Assembly (NCBI RefSeq): GCF_014699135.1
Contig: NZ_JACOFT010000004.1
Coordinates: 248,001-312,000, forward strand
Direction of reading: 5' to 3'
Source of the DNA: Cognatundibacterium aquatile
GTDB lineage: Bacteria; Pseudomonadota; Gammaproteobacteria; Burkholderiales; Burkholderiaceae_D
Length of the DNA: 64,000 bases
Positions 55,249 to 64,000 of this stretch are shown one piece after another. Position 1 is the stretch's first letter. Every line of letters begins with the position of its first letter. The notes below the pieces were generated by a model that worked only from the letters and a program-made list of their open reading frames with translations, was not told where the DNA came from and did no database searches. A program made the position numbers and the translations under genes.

Positions 55249-56120
55249 TGGATATTTCTAAAGCTCAGGCAGCGCAAAATCCAGTGTATCGCCGCCGTTT
55301 GCTGGTACACCGGCTTGGTATCGCCTTATCCTCAATTGCGATGGTGTTTGGCGTATTTTTTCTGATGTGGATCCTCTTTACCTTGTTAATTAAAGGGTTT
55401 TCTGCGATTAATCTTGCCATGTTTGTTGAATCAACGCCGGCTCCGGGCAGTGATGGCGGTGGTTTGATGAATGCGATCGTCGGTAGTTTTCTGATGGTTG
55501 GTTCCGCAACATTGATTTCTACTCCGGTCGGGATTCTGGCGGGCATTTATCTTGCTGAATACGGCGATAAGAGCTGGTTCGGCGGTATCACCCGGTTTGT
55601 GACGGACATTATGTTGTCCGCACCTTCCATCGTGATCGGCTTGTTTGTATATGCCATTTATGTGGCTAACGTCAAACATTTTTCCGGTTGGGCAGGCAGC
55701 GTGGCGATTTCATTAATTGCGATTCCTGTCGTTGTCCGTACTACCGATAATATGTTGGGGCTGGTTCCTGCAAGTCTGCGCGAAGCTGCATTTGCATTGG
55801 GTGCACCTCGCTGGAAAGTTGCGCTGCTGGTGAGATTGCGAGCAGTCAAAGCCGGTGTGGTGACAGGTATTTTGCTTGCTGTGGCCAGGATTTCCGGTGA
55901 GACGGCACCTTTGCTTTTCACCGCATTGAACAACCAGTTTTTCAGTGCCAACATGAATAGTCCGATGGCAAATCTTCCTGTCGTCATTTATTCGTATGCG
56001 ATGAGTCCTTACGATAACTGGCGTGAACTGGCATGGGGCGGCGCATTACTGATTACCTTCAGTGTTCTGCTTCTGAATATTTTGTCGCGTACCTTGTTTA
56101 ACCAAAAAACACAGCATTAA
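55248..56120 (+). CDS. pstA: Phosphate ABC permease PstA
   Basis: 290 residues, six membrane helices. The EAA-like loop [20 protein letters not shown] and the [17 protein letters not shown] block mark the PstA family. It starts in the last base of pstC, so the two permeases are translationally coupled. PstB follows after 13 bases. Confidence 0.95.
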   Translation: MDISKAQAAQNPVYRRRLLVHRLGIALSSIAMVFGVFFLMWILFTLLIKGFSAINLAMFVESTPAPGSDGGGLMNAIVGSFLMVGSATLISTPVGILAGIYLAEYGDKSWFGGITRFVTDIMLSAPSIVIGLFVYAIYVANVKHFSGWAGSVAISLIAIPVVVRTTDNMLGLVPASLREAAFALGAPRWKVALLVRLRAVKAGVVTGILLAVARISGETAPLLFTALNNQFFSANMNSPMANLPVVIYSYAMSPYDNWRELAWGGALLITFSVLLLNILSRTLFNQKTQH

Positions 56121-56133
56121 TTCGAGCATCGAT

Positions 56134-56913
56134 ATGACTACTACTCCAGCAAATACACAGAAAAAAGCGATCGAGATCGACGGGCTGAATTTTTTCTACG
56201 GTACTACCCGTAGCCTACGCGATATCAAATTGAATATTTTCGATAAAAAAGTCACTGCTTTTATTGGTCCTTCAGGTTGTGGTAAATCAACCTTGTTGCG
56301 CACCTTAAATCGTATGTACGATTTATATCCTGGCCAACGTGCAGAAGGTAAGATTATTTACAACGGCAAAAATATTCTCGATGCCGATCAGGATATTAAT
56401 TTACTGCGTGCCAAAGTCGGTATGGTATTTCAGAAGCCGACGCCTTTCCCTATGTCCGTTTATGACAACATCGCATTCGGTGTGCGTTTGTATGAAAATC
56501 TTTCTAAGGGCGAGATGGATGAGCGCGTTGAATGGGCTCTGAAAAAAGCGGCGATCTGGACTGAAGTCAAAGATAAACTAAATAAAAGTGGCTTAAGTTT
56601 GTCTGGCGGTCAGCAACAGCGCCTCTGTATCGCTCGCGGTGTGTCAGTGAAGCCGGATGTGCTTTTGCTGGATGAACCAACTTCTGCGCTGGACCCGATT
56701 TCAACCGTAAAAATCGAAGAGCTGATTAATGAATTGAAAGAGGAATACACGATCGCCATCGTTACGCATAACATGCAACAGGCGGCACGTTGTTCCGACT
56801 ATACCGCCTATATGTATCTTGGTGAGTTGGTCGAGTTTGGCGAGACGGATCATATTTTCATGAATCCGGTCAAAAAAGAAACACAAGACTACATTACCGG
56901 TCGTTTCGGTTAA
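56134..56913 (+). CDS. pstB: Phosphate ABC ATPase PstB
   Basis: 259 residues. Walker [12 protein letters not shown], signature LSGGQQQRL, Walker [14 protein letters not shown] and H-loop [10 protein letters not shown]. Energises PstCA and, with PhoU, signals phosphate sufficiency to PhoR. Confidence 0.97.
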   Translation: MTTTPANTQKKAIEIDGLNFFYGTTRSLRDIKLNIFDKKVTAFIGPSGCGKSTLLRTLNRMYDLYPGQRAEGKIIYNGKNILDADQDINLLRAKVGMVFQKPTPFPMSVYDNIAFGVRLYENLSKGEMDERVEWALKKAAIWTEVKDKLNKSGLSLSGGQQQRLCIARGVSVKPDVLLLDEPTSALDPISTVKIEELINELKEEYTIAIVTHNMQQAARCSDYTAYMYLGELVEFGETDHIFMNPVKKETQDYITGRFG

Positions 56914-56951
56914 TTATATTTATCGCGATTACAAGAATTCAGGAGAAACCT

Positions 56952-57662
56952 GTGACAGGCGAACACTCTTCAAAACAATACGACAGTGATCTGGAAACGA
57001 TACGTTCCAAGGTCTTGTTGATGGGCGGTTTGGTAGAAAGCCATTTCCATGATGCGATGTCCTGTTTTCGTACAGGCAATGCAGAACAGGCTGAAATCGT
57101 CATTCAGTCTGATCTGGAAGTGAACCGGTTAGAGGTTGCACTCGATGACATGTGCAGCCAGTTGATTGTGAAACGTCAGCCAGCCGCAAATGATTTGCGT
57201 ACCGTTGTCGCGACTGGCAAAGTGATTACCGACCTTGAGCGTATTGGTGATGAATCAACCAAAATTGCCCGTATTGCGAAAGAAGGTCAACTCAATCGGC
57301 GCAGCATCCCTATGTTTAACGGCCATGACACCGTTCGTGTATTGGCTGCCAGCGTCGCTGATATGCTGCACCAGGCATTGGATGTTTTTGCCCGGCTCGA
57401 TGGTGAAAGAGCTGTTCAGCTGATTGCCCAGGACGAAATTATTGACAATGATTTCCGCTCCATCATGCGTAATCTGATTACCTTTATGATGGAAGATCCG
57501 AGCACGATTTCTTCAGCACTCGACACCTTATGGGTCGCAAAAGCGATAGAACGAATAGCTGATCACGCGAAAAATATTGCCGAATATACGGTTTACATTG
57601 TTGAAGGCAAAGATATCCGTCATTCGGATTATGTCGCTGTCAAACAAGATCAGAAACACTAA
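56952..57662 (+). CDS. phoU: PhoU, phosphate signalling adaptor
   Basis: 236 residues with two PhoU-type three-helix repeats. The metal-binding patterns are DLERIGDESTKIARIA in the first half and ERIADHAKNIAEYT in the second. GTG start supported by AGGAGAAACCT. Represses PhoR when the Pst system is saturated. Confidence 0.95.
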   Translation: MTGEHSSKQYDSDLETIRSKVLLMGGLVESHFHDAMSCFRTGNAEQAEIVIQSDLEVNRLEVALDDMCSQLIVKRQPAANDLRTVVATGKVITDLERIGDESTKIARIAKEGQLNRRSIPMFNGHDTVRVLAASVADMLHQALDVFARLDGERAVQLIAQDEIIDNDFRSIMRNLITFMMEDPSTISSALDTLWVAKAIERIADHAKNIAEYTVYIVEGKDIRHSDYVAVKQDQKH

Positions 57663-57679
57663 AAAATCAAATACAGATA

Positions 57680-58366
57680 ATGGCTGCTGATACCACAATA
57701 TTAATTGTCGAAGACGAACCAGCGATTGTTGAATTAGTCAGTTTTACCCTGCGTGCTGCAGGTTGGAATACTTTCGCCGTCAATAATACTGCCGAGGCGT
57801 GGGATTTTATTCAACGTCGCACTCCGCAGTTGATTCTGCTCGACTGGATGCTGCCTGACCAGAGCGGATTACGATTGCTTTCCAAAATCCGCTCTGACCG
57901 CCAGTTCAATGAAATTCCTGTCATTATGCTGACCGCGAAAAGTATGGAGGAAGATAAAATTGCTGGTTTGGATCATGGTGCAGATGATTACATCACGAAG
58001 CCATTTTCTCCTCGTGAATTGACTGCGCGGATGAAGGCTTTACTCCGCCGCAAGAGTCCTGAACACGCACAGACCGCACTGGCGGCAGGTAATGTCGTAC
58101 TTGATCCGATTAGCTGTACCGTCAAAATTGATGATCAGAAAGTCGATATTGGCCATGCAGAATATAAATTACTGAAGTTTTTCATGGCACACCCCGAGCG
58201 CGTTTTTTCACGTAGCCAATTGCTTGATAAAGTCTGGGGTGATCACGTCGTGATTGAGGAGCGTACCGTTGACGTGCACGTTCTGCGTCTGCGTAAAGTC
58301 TTGAAATCTGCAGAGTCGCTGATTAAAACAGTGCGTAGCGTTGGTTATATGCTGTCTGAAAAGTAA
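57680..58366 (+). CDS. phoB: Response regulator PhoB
   Basis: 228 residues. Receiver at 1-120 with phospho-Asp in LILLDWMLPDQSG; winged-helix output at about 130-228 with ERVFSRSQLLDKVWG and VDVHVLRLRKVL. It binds the PhoB boxes listed at 48312-48344, 52894-52909 and 52952-52968. A strong hairpin follows 35 bases after the stop, before phoR. Confidence 0.96.
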   Translation: MAADTTILIVEDEPAIVELVSFTLRAAGWNTFAVNNTAEAWDFIQRRTPQLILLDWMLPDQSGLRLLSKIRSDRQFNEIPVIMLTAKSMEEDKIAGLDHGADDYITKPFSPRELTARMKALLRRKSPEHAQTALAAGNVVLDPISCTVKIDDQKVDIGHAEYKLLKFFMAHPERVFSRSQLLDKVWGDHVVIEERTVDVHVLRLRKVLKSAESLIKTVRSVGYMLSEK

Positions 58367-58401
58367 TGGGCTCTCGTTGTGGGCAGCCAACTGAAATATG
58401 A

Positions 58402-58443
58402 AAAACAACCACATTCAACATAGTATGAATGTGGTTGTTTTTT
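58402..58443 (+). terminator. Strong terminator between phoB and phoR
   Basis: AAACAACCACATTCA and TGAATGTGGTTGTTTTTTAT pair almost perfectly across a short loop and end in a U-run. It would reduce phoR transcription relative to phoB unless read-through or an extra promoter exists. Confidence 0.85.
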
Positions 58444-58568
58444 ATATTTGAAAGTAGTGTTATCAGTATCGGTACTTGTTTTGATCGGCATTGAATATTG
58501 TTTCTCAGTCAATCCGGTTTTGTGTACCATCATTTCTACCCAAAATTAAAAAAATATCAGGGATTTTC

Positions 58569-59864
58569 ATGTCTCCACGTCTTGTTTTCTGGGTTTCCAG
58601 CTCTATTCGCGCCTTGCTTATTATCATTGCTACCGGTATCGCCGCGTATCTGTGGGGGGCTGTAACCGGACTATTGCTTGGTTTTATTGCGATGTCGGGG
58701 CTGGTTCTGTTACAGCTTTTTTATCTGCAAAGACTGGCGGACTGGCTGGATAATCCCGCCAGTTCACGCTTGCCGGATGGCTGGGGCGCATGGACGGATA
58801 TTTTTTCCCGGCTTTATAAATCGCGCAGGGGAGATGAAAAAAATCAGGCAGAGCTGACTGAATGGCTGGCACGTTTTCGCCAGGCAATGACATTGTTACC
58901 TGATGGCGTCGTCATCATGGATGACGTCTTATTTCTTGAATGGTGTAATCCCGCAGCTGAAAGTCATCTGGGGCTGAGTCTGGCAAAAGACAAAGGAATG
59001 CGCGTCACAAACCTGGTGCGCACGCCCGAGTTTATGGACTACATTATTCTGGGACGCTATGAAACGCCACTGACGCTGTCATTTCGTGACCGTAAGCTGA
59101 TCGCACATATTATTCCGTTTGAAAACCGGCGTCAGATTCTGGTGACGCACGACATTACAGAATCTGAACGTATTGATATGATGCGTCGCGACTTTATCGC
59201 GAATGCATCCCATGAGTTACGCACTCCTTTGACGGTCATCAACGGCTTTTTGGAAATTGCTTCTTTACAACCGGATTTGGATATCACAATCCGCCATTCG
59301 CATCTGAAACTGATGACGGAGCAGGGCGAGCGTATGCAGCGCCTGGTGGAGGATATGCTGACATTGACACGCCTTGAATCCATGGATCACTTGTTACGTG
59401 TTGAAACCGTTGATATGCGCGGCTTGCTGGAGCAAATTTTGCAAGAAGCAGAGGCGCTTTCCGCCGGACGCCACCAGATTACACTGGAAATCGATGGTCC
59501 CGACATCCGTGGCAGCAAGGATGAAATACGCAGTGCACTGACTAATCTGGTGACAAACGCTATCCGCTATACACCAGAAGAAGGAAAAATTCATATCAGC
59601 TGGATCAACACTCCTCACGGGGCAAAATTTTCTGTCACGGATAACGGCATAGGCATCAGTCCTGAGCACATCTCCCGTCTGACGGAACGTTTTTACCGGG
59701 TCGATAAAAGTCGCTCGCGTGAAACACAGGGAACCGGCTTGGGATTGGCTATTGTTAAACATGTACTGTTGCGACATAAAGCGCAACTGCTGATCGACTC
59801 GACCCCCGGCGTTGGCAGCAAATTCACCGTGCAATTCCCCGCAAATATCGCTATCGAAGAGTAG
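58569..59864 (+). CDS. phoR: Sensor histidine kinase PhoR
   Basis: 431 residues from ATG at 58569; a TTG 78 bases upstream gives a poor N-terminus. Two membrane helices (about 8-30 and 33-55), a charged linker, a PAS-like region (about 105-200), HisKA with ANASHELRTPLTVI, and HATPase_c (NLVTNAIRYTPEEG, DNGIGIS, GTGLGLAIVKH). Phosphorylates PhoB under phosphate limitation. Confidence 0.94.
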   Translation: MSPRLVFWVSSSIRALLIIIATGIAAYLWGAVTGLLLGFIAMSGLVLLQLFYLQRLADWLDNPASSRLPDGWGAWTDIFSRLYKSRRGDEKNQAELTEWLARFRQAMTLLPDGVVIMDDVLFLEWCNPAAESHLGLSLAKDKGMRVTNLVRTPEFMDYIILGRYETPLTLSFRDRKLIAHIIPFENRRQILVTHDITESERIDMMRRDFIANASHELRTPLTVINGFLEIASLQPDLDITIRHSHLKLMTEQGERMQRLVEDMLTLTRLESMDHLLRVETVDMRGLLEQILQEAEALSAGRHQITLEIDGPDIRGSKDEIRSALTNLVTNAIRYTPEEGKIHISWINTPHGAKFSVTDNGIGISPEHISRLTERFYRVDKSRSRETQGTGLGLAIVKHVLLRHKAQLLIDSTPGVGSKFTVQFPANIAIEE

Positions 59865-59892
59865 TGTTCTGCTTGCTTTTGTCTATGGCATT

Positions 59893-59923
59893 ATTTATCC
59901 GGTGAAAGGATAAATTTTGTTAT
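59893..59923 (+). terminator. Weak terminator after phoR
   Basis: ATTTATCC and GGATAAAT pair across a 7-base loop, then TTTGTTATT. AT-rich and weak. Confidence 0.5.
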
Positions 59924-60027
59924 TCCCTATTTCTCCTGAATACAGATAAGTTAAACTCAAAACCATTGCTGCTGACAGAAGTTGTGCAGAGGTTTTGCTG
60001 ACCAGATGTACTCTGGGGGGATGTTTA

Positions 60028-61068
60028 ATGGAAATGAACGTATTGGTGCTGGATGACGCACAAATCAACGTTACATTGCTGTGTTTGCTATTAAAGAAAA
60101 TAGATAAATGTAAGTCGGTAAGTTTCAGTGAGCCGGGGGCAGCGCTCGCATGGTGCGCCAACAATGTACCAGACCTGATTATGGTCGACTACATGATGCC
60201 GGCAATGAATGGCATTGAATTTATCCGGCGTTTTCGTGAGCTGGAAGGGTGTCACGACATTCCCGTTCTGATGATCACCGCCAACAATGAACTCGAATTA
60301 CGTTACCAGGCACTTGATGCCGGGGTGAATGATTTTCTGATCAAGCCTATCGATAAAATTGAGTTTCTCGCAAGAACCCGGAATATGCTGGCTTTGCGTA
60401 AAAGCCAGCGTTTTCTCGAGGACAAGGCGATGTGGCTTGATGAATCAGTAAAAAAGGCGACTACTGAAATTTTAGAGCGGGAAAGAGAAACTGTTTTTCG
60501 CTTATCAAAAGCCGCCGAGTCACGAGATCCGGAAACCGGTGCCCATATTCTCCGCATGGCCAACTATTCGAAAATTATCGCCGAGCAATTAGGTTTGTCG
60601 TCAGAGGATCAACGCTTAATTCTGGAGGCAGCACCGATGCACGATGTCGGTAAAGTGGGTATCCCAGACAGCATTTTATTAAAGCCTGGCAAGTTGACAC
60701 CAGATGAATTTTCTGTGATGAAGCAGCATACCCTGCTTGGCTATGAAATTCTGGCGGGTAGCTCGTCCAACCTGCTGACGACTGGTGCGGAGATCGCGTT
60801 GGCACACCATGAAAAGTTCGATGGTAGCGGTTATCCGAATGGGTTGGCTGGTGAAAAAATTCCCTTGTTTGCGAGAATCGTCGCCGTTGCTGACGTTTTT
60901 GATGCCCTGACATCTGAACGTCCGTATAAAAAAGCATGGAATAACGAAGATGCGCTTGCCCATTTACGTGATGGATCTGGTCAGCACTTTGACCCCTTAT
61001 GCGTCGATGCCTTCTTTGCCGGATTGGATAGGATATTGGCGGTCAAAAATCTGTACAAGGATGATTAG
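60028..61068 (+). CDS. HD-GYP response regulator (c-di-GMP phosphodiesterase type)
   Basis: 346 residues from ATG at 60028, with GGGGGG upstream. Receiver at 1-125 with Asp54 in LIMVDYMMPAMNG. HD-GYP domain at about 155-345: MHDVGKVGIP (His205-Asp206), LAHHEKFDGSGYPNGL with GYP at 268-270, and VADVFDALTSERPYK. Expected to degrade c-di-GMP under control of phosphorylation. The hybrid kinase 160 bases downstream in the same direction is the likely partner. Confidence 0.93.
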   Translation: MEMNVLVLDDAQINVTLLCLLLKKIDKCKSVSFSEPGAALAWCANNVPDLIMVDYMMPAMNGIEFIRRFRELEGCHDIPVLMITANNELELRYQALDAGVNDFLIKPIDKIEFLARTRNMLALRKSQRFLEDKAMWLDESVKKATTEILERERETVFRLSKAAESRDPETGAHILRMANYSKIIAEQLGLSSEDQRLILEAAPMHDVGKVGIPDSILLKPGKLTPDEFSVMKQHTLLGYEILAGSSSNLLTTGAEIALAHHEKFDGSGYPNGLAGEKIPLFARIVAVADVFDALTSERPYKKAWNNEDALAHLRDGSGQHFDPLCVDAFFAGLDRILAVKNLYKDD

Positions 61069-61228
61069 AATTAATAAAAAATGATTTTTTTCATAACGGT
61101 CGGGCATGTTTGCGTACAAAAAACAGATATTATTTTTCGTATGAAACGTGCTGCTGTCCCCCTTCAATCAAAACCCTGCCGATAGATAATCAGATCATGA
61201 TCAATACCGCGACTGCAAAGAGTATTTG

Positions 61229-64000
61229 ATGCGACATATATTATCTTTGCTTCAAAACAGTAACTCGCTTGGTATACACAGTGAGGGGCAGCTAGAAACT
61301 GTGCTGGGAGAGCTCGAGCAATTGACGCGACTGCCAGACCTGCCAGCGATGAGCGACAGTACGAGACAGGTGCTACGTGGCATGCGGCATTTTTTTGCCC
61401 AGATCGATCTGGACTACCAGCGATCAGATAGTGAACTGGCTGAGTACAGGCAGCGTCTCAGGCCAAATTCAGATGCGTTATCGCACACAAATGCCAGCTT
61501 GCAGCAGGAGTGTGAAAGCGGCAATCAAATTCCGCCGACCTTGAAAGCGACGAACGATCAATTATTTTTTTCATCGGGAGAAAGTTCTGATGAAAATATC
61601 AGTTCGGATAAGCTGAAGTCAGCGTTGACGGCGCTACAAAAACAGCAGTTTGTATTAGATCAGCATGCCATTGTCAGTGTGACAGATCCCAGTGGTACGA
61701 TCATTTATGTCAATGAAAAATTTTGCGAGATCAGTAAGTACGGCTCCGCTGAACTCATAGGACAAAACCATCGTATCGTTAATTCCGGATTACATACGCT
61801 GGCTTTTTTTCAGAATATGTGGAGAACGATTACCAGCGGTCATGTCTGGCACGGGGAAATTCGTAATAAGGCAAAGGATGGTAGCTACTATTGGACAAAT
61901 GCGACTATCGTTCCTTTTCTGGATAGTCATCAGCGACCATATCAATATATTTCCATTCGCACTGATATCACGGAACAGTGGCGCTTACGTGAAAAGATAG
62001 AATCCAATCAGACGCTGATGCAAAACATGATGCATAACCTCGGACAAGGTGTGTACACGCTGGATACACAAGGGGTATGTACGTTTCTTAACCCTGAGGC
62101 AGAGCGAATTCTGGGGCGGAGTCTGGTTGATTTGAAAGGGAAAATACTTCACGATCTGGTGCACTCTATACGTCCGGATGGTGCGCATGTTCAGAATCAG
62201 GATTGTCCGATACATCAAACAATCATGTCCGGTGAAGTATTTCGTTCTGATCTCGAATACTTCCAGCATCAGTCCGGCAGTCTTTTTCCTGTGTCGATAG
62301 TCGCATCGCCAATTATTGATCATGGCAAGATAGTTGGTTCCGTCGCTGTCTTTAAAGATATTTCAGACCGTTTAGCAACAGACCGGGCGCTTCGGGACAG
62401 TGAGGCAAGACAAAGGATGTTGCTCGACAATGCTGCTGACGCGGTGTTTGTTGCGAACACGAGTCAGCAATTGGTTTATGTGAATGATCTTGCCGCGAAT
62501 ATGCTGGGTTACTCCAGAGTCGGGCTGCTTGGCAGCAGTATGTATAACTTATTGCCGTTAGCAGACCGGGAGCTGGCGATGCGCAATTTTTTGTGTCATA
62601 TCCTGGAGGAGAAGCATCTCCGTGCCGAGATTACTTTGCTGAAAAAAGATGGGGATACCATCCCGGTTGAATTAAATGCCGCGCTTTTGCCTGATGGCAG
62701 CATCTATGGATCGTGCAGGGACATCACTGAGCGACTCCGGTTTGAGGCTGATTTGCTTCAGGCAAAAAATGATGCAGAGGCAGCGAATAAAGCAAAAAGC
62801 GAGTTCCTGGCGACAATGAGCCATGAAATCAGAACGCCGATGAATGGCATCATCGGAATGACGGAGTTGGCACTGGACACTGATCTCAGTGGTGAACAAC
62901 GCGAATATCTTGAACTGGTTAAATTATCTTCCCAATCTTTAATGAGTATCATCAACGATATTCTGGATTTTTCGAAAATTGAGTCCGGAAAGATAGAGCT
63001 GGAAAAAATCGAGTTTTCTTTAAGGGAATTGGTTGCTTCGTGTTTGAGGGCGCTGTCGCTCAGAGCGTCGGAAAAAGGCATAGAACTGGTCTATAAAATA
63101 GATGCGGCTATCCCAGAAATCGTGATCGGTGATCCTGGACGCCTGCGTCAGATCATGACGAATCTCGTCGGTAACGCGATTAAATTCAGTGAAAAAGGTG
63201 AGGTGATTGTTGATGTCCAACTGGCACATGAAAACACGACACGACTCGACATTTATTTTGCTGTCACGGATCACGGCATCGGTATTCCGAAAGCAAAACA
63301 AAGCAGTATTTTTGATGCATTCAGTCAGGCGGACACGTCAACGACGCGTAAATATGGGGGGACTGGCCTTGGCCTGACAATTTCATCCCGCCTTGTTCAT
63401 TGCATGAACGGCTTACTCGCGCTCAATAGCGAGCCGGGGAAAGGGAGTACGTTTTACTTTACGATCAGCTTGGTAAAAACTGAAAAAGATCGTGCTTCAA
63501 AACGAGTGGTGGATTTTGCCGGCATGACTGCGCTGATTGTTGATGACAATGCTGTTAATCGCTTATTTTTTTCCGATACGCTGAGAAAATGGAAGATAAA
63601 ACCCGTTGCTGCTACATCTGCAGACGAGGCGCTACGGTTGCTAACGCAGATGCAATCTGATGGGCAACATATCGATGTGATTCTGCTTGATGTCTGTATG
63701 CCCGGTATGAGCGGCTTTGAATTTTTGACCCGGCTTGCTTCAGAATATGAAGAATTAAAGTCTAAAACAGTGTTGCTTTCATCCGCAGGCTCGCGTGAGG
63801 GTTTCCTGGATTGCCAGGGATTAGGCATGACAAACTACGTTTTAAAACCTGTGAGTCAGTCCGAGCTTTACGATGCCATCAGTACCGTCGTGAAAGGTGA
63901 GAATAAAAAAACGACGGCGGGTGTTCAGGATCAATTGGATAGCACGCAATATTCTTCTCCGCCATTACGCATTCTGGTTGTCGAGGATAATCCGGTGAAT
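61229..64000 (+). CDS. Hybrid sensor histidine kinase with PAS domains and two receivers (3' end beyond window)
   Basis: 924 codons are visible from ATG at 61229 with no stop before the edge. Residues 1-150 are helical and hydrophilic. PAS domains at about 160-265 (TIIYVNEKFCEISKYG), 275-385 and 395-505. HisKA with His532 (TMSHEIRTPMNGI), HATPase_c (NAIKFSEKG, DHGIGIP, GGTGLGLT), first receiver with Asp821 (ILLDVCMPGMSG), and a second receiver starting at the edge (LRILVVEDNPVN). No membrane anchor is evident, so the kinase is probably soluble. Start is uncertain. Confidence 0.88.
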   Translation, partial: MRHILSLLQNSNSLGIHSEGQLETVLGELEQLTRLPDLPAMSDSTRQVLRGMRHFFAQIDLDYQRSDSELAEYRQRLRPNSDALSHTNASLQQECESGNQIPPTLKATNDQLFFSSGESSDENISSDKLKSALTALQKQQFVLDQHAIVSVTDPSGTIIYVNEKFCEISKYGSAELIGQNHRIVNSGLHTLAFFQNMWRTITSGHVWHGEIRNKAKDGSYYWTNATIVPFLDSHQRPYQYISIRTDITEQWRLREKIESNQTLMQNMMHNLGQGVYTLDTQGVCTFLNPEAERILGRSLVDLKGKILHDLVHSIRPDGAHVQNQDCPIHQTIMSGEVFRSDLEYFQHQSGSLFPVSIVASPIIDHGKIVGSVAVFKDISDRLATDRALRDSEARQRMLLDNAADAVFVANTSQQLVYVNDLAANMLGYSRVGLLGSSMYNLLPLADRELAMRNFLCHILEEKHLRAEITLLKKDGDTIPVELNAALLPDGSIYGSCRDITERLRFEADLLQAKNDAEAANKAKSEFLATMSHEIRTPMNGIIGMTELALDTDLSGEQREYLELVKLSSQSLMSIINDILDFSKIESGKIELEKIEFSLRELVASCLRALSLRASEKGIELVYKIDAAIPEIVIGDPGRLRQIMTNLVGNAIKFSEKGEVIVDVQLAHENTTRLDIYFAVTDHGIGIPKAKQSSIFDAFSQADTSTTRKYGGTGLGLTISSRLVHCMNGLLALNSEPGKGSTFYFTISLVKTEKDRASKRVVDFAGMTALIVDDNAVNRLFFSDTLRKWKIKPVAATSADEALRLLTQMQSDGQHIDVILLDVCMPGMSGFEFLTRLASEYEELKSKTVLLSSAGSREGFLDCQGLGMTNYVLKPVSQSELYDAISTVVKGENKKTTAGVQDQLDSTQYSSPPLRILVVEDNPVN

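Noticed and set aside
1..64000. CRISPR arrays, tRNA or rRNA genes, prophage genes
   Set aside because: No regularly spaced repeats, cloverleaf-like genes or phage structural genes were recognised.

Overview
The window looks like a chromosomal segment of a betaproteobacterium, most likely family Oxalobacteraceae (Undibacterium/Herminiimonas-like; inferred from gene content, RpoD architecture and moderate GC, not from a search). No tRNA, rRNA or CRISPR array was seen. The genes are mostly ordinary housekeeping and regulatory genes in short operons, with some accessory insertions.

Layout. 1-6 kb: an AT-rich membrane-anchored gene cut by the left edge, an HDOD signalling gene with a 268-bp terminal-inverted-repeat element just upstream of its start, and a Fur-box-preceded siderophore receptor followed by a PepSY membrane protein. 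6-17 kb: central carbon metabolism. The leftward operon zwf-pgl-hexR diverges from edd, eda, pgi and ppc, giving a complete Entner-Doudoroff entry with its own repressor. 17-24.8 kb: a branched-chain-type periplasmic binding protein, mobB, a YjfB-like protein, a hemerythrin, an S4 protein, a bufferin-type RiPP operon (DUF2282 precursor, DUF692/MNIO enzyme, DUF2063 partner), and a lipoprotein lipase with an OmpW-family porin. 24.8-40.9 kb: a c-di-GMP/HDOD operon, several membrane genes, a 101-bp MITE, an M14 peptidase, an MtaD-type deaminase, an orphan receiver facing a PAS histidine kinase, a second TonB receptor, a pilin-like gene, and a pnuC-NR kinase pair for NAD salvage. 41-48 kb: rpoD with a very long N-terminal extension, two multi-haem cytochromes c, and two genes without a known function.

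48-60 kb is a phosphate-starvation supercluster. A triple 11-bp PhoB box precedes an olsB-like ornithine acyltransferase that is coupled to a PlcP-like metallophosphoesterase, which suggests replacement of phospholipid by ornithine lipid. It is followed by ppk-sixA (leftward) and pstSCAB-phoU-phoB-phoR (rightward), with PhoB boxes facing both ways between ppk and pstS. 60-64 kb: an HD-GYP response regulator and a large hybrid histidine kinase cut by the right edge.

The most interesting parts are the bufferin-type operon, the Pho-controlled lipid-remodelling operon, the structured dispersed repeats, the RpoD extension, and a pair of leftward terminators with no visible gene upstream of rpoD.
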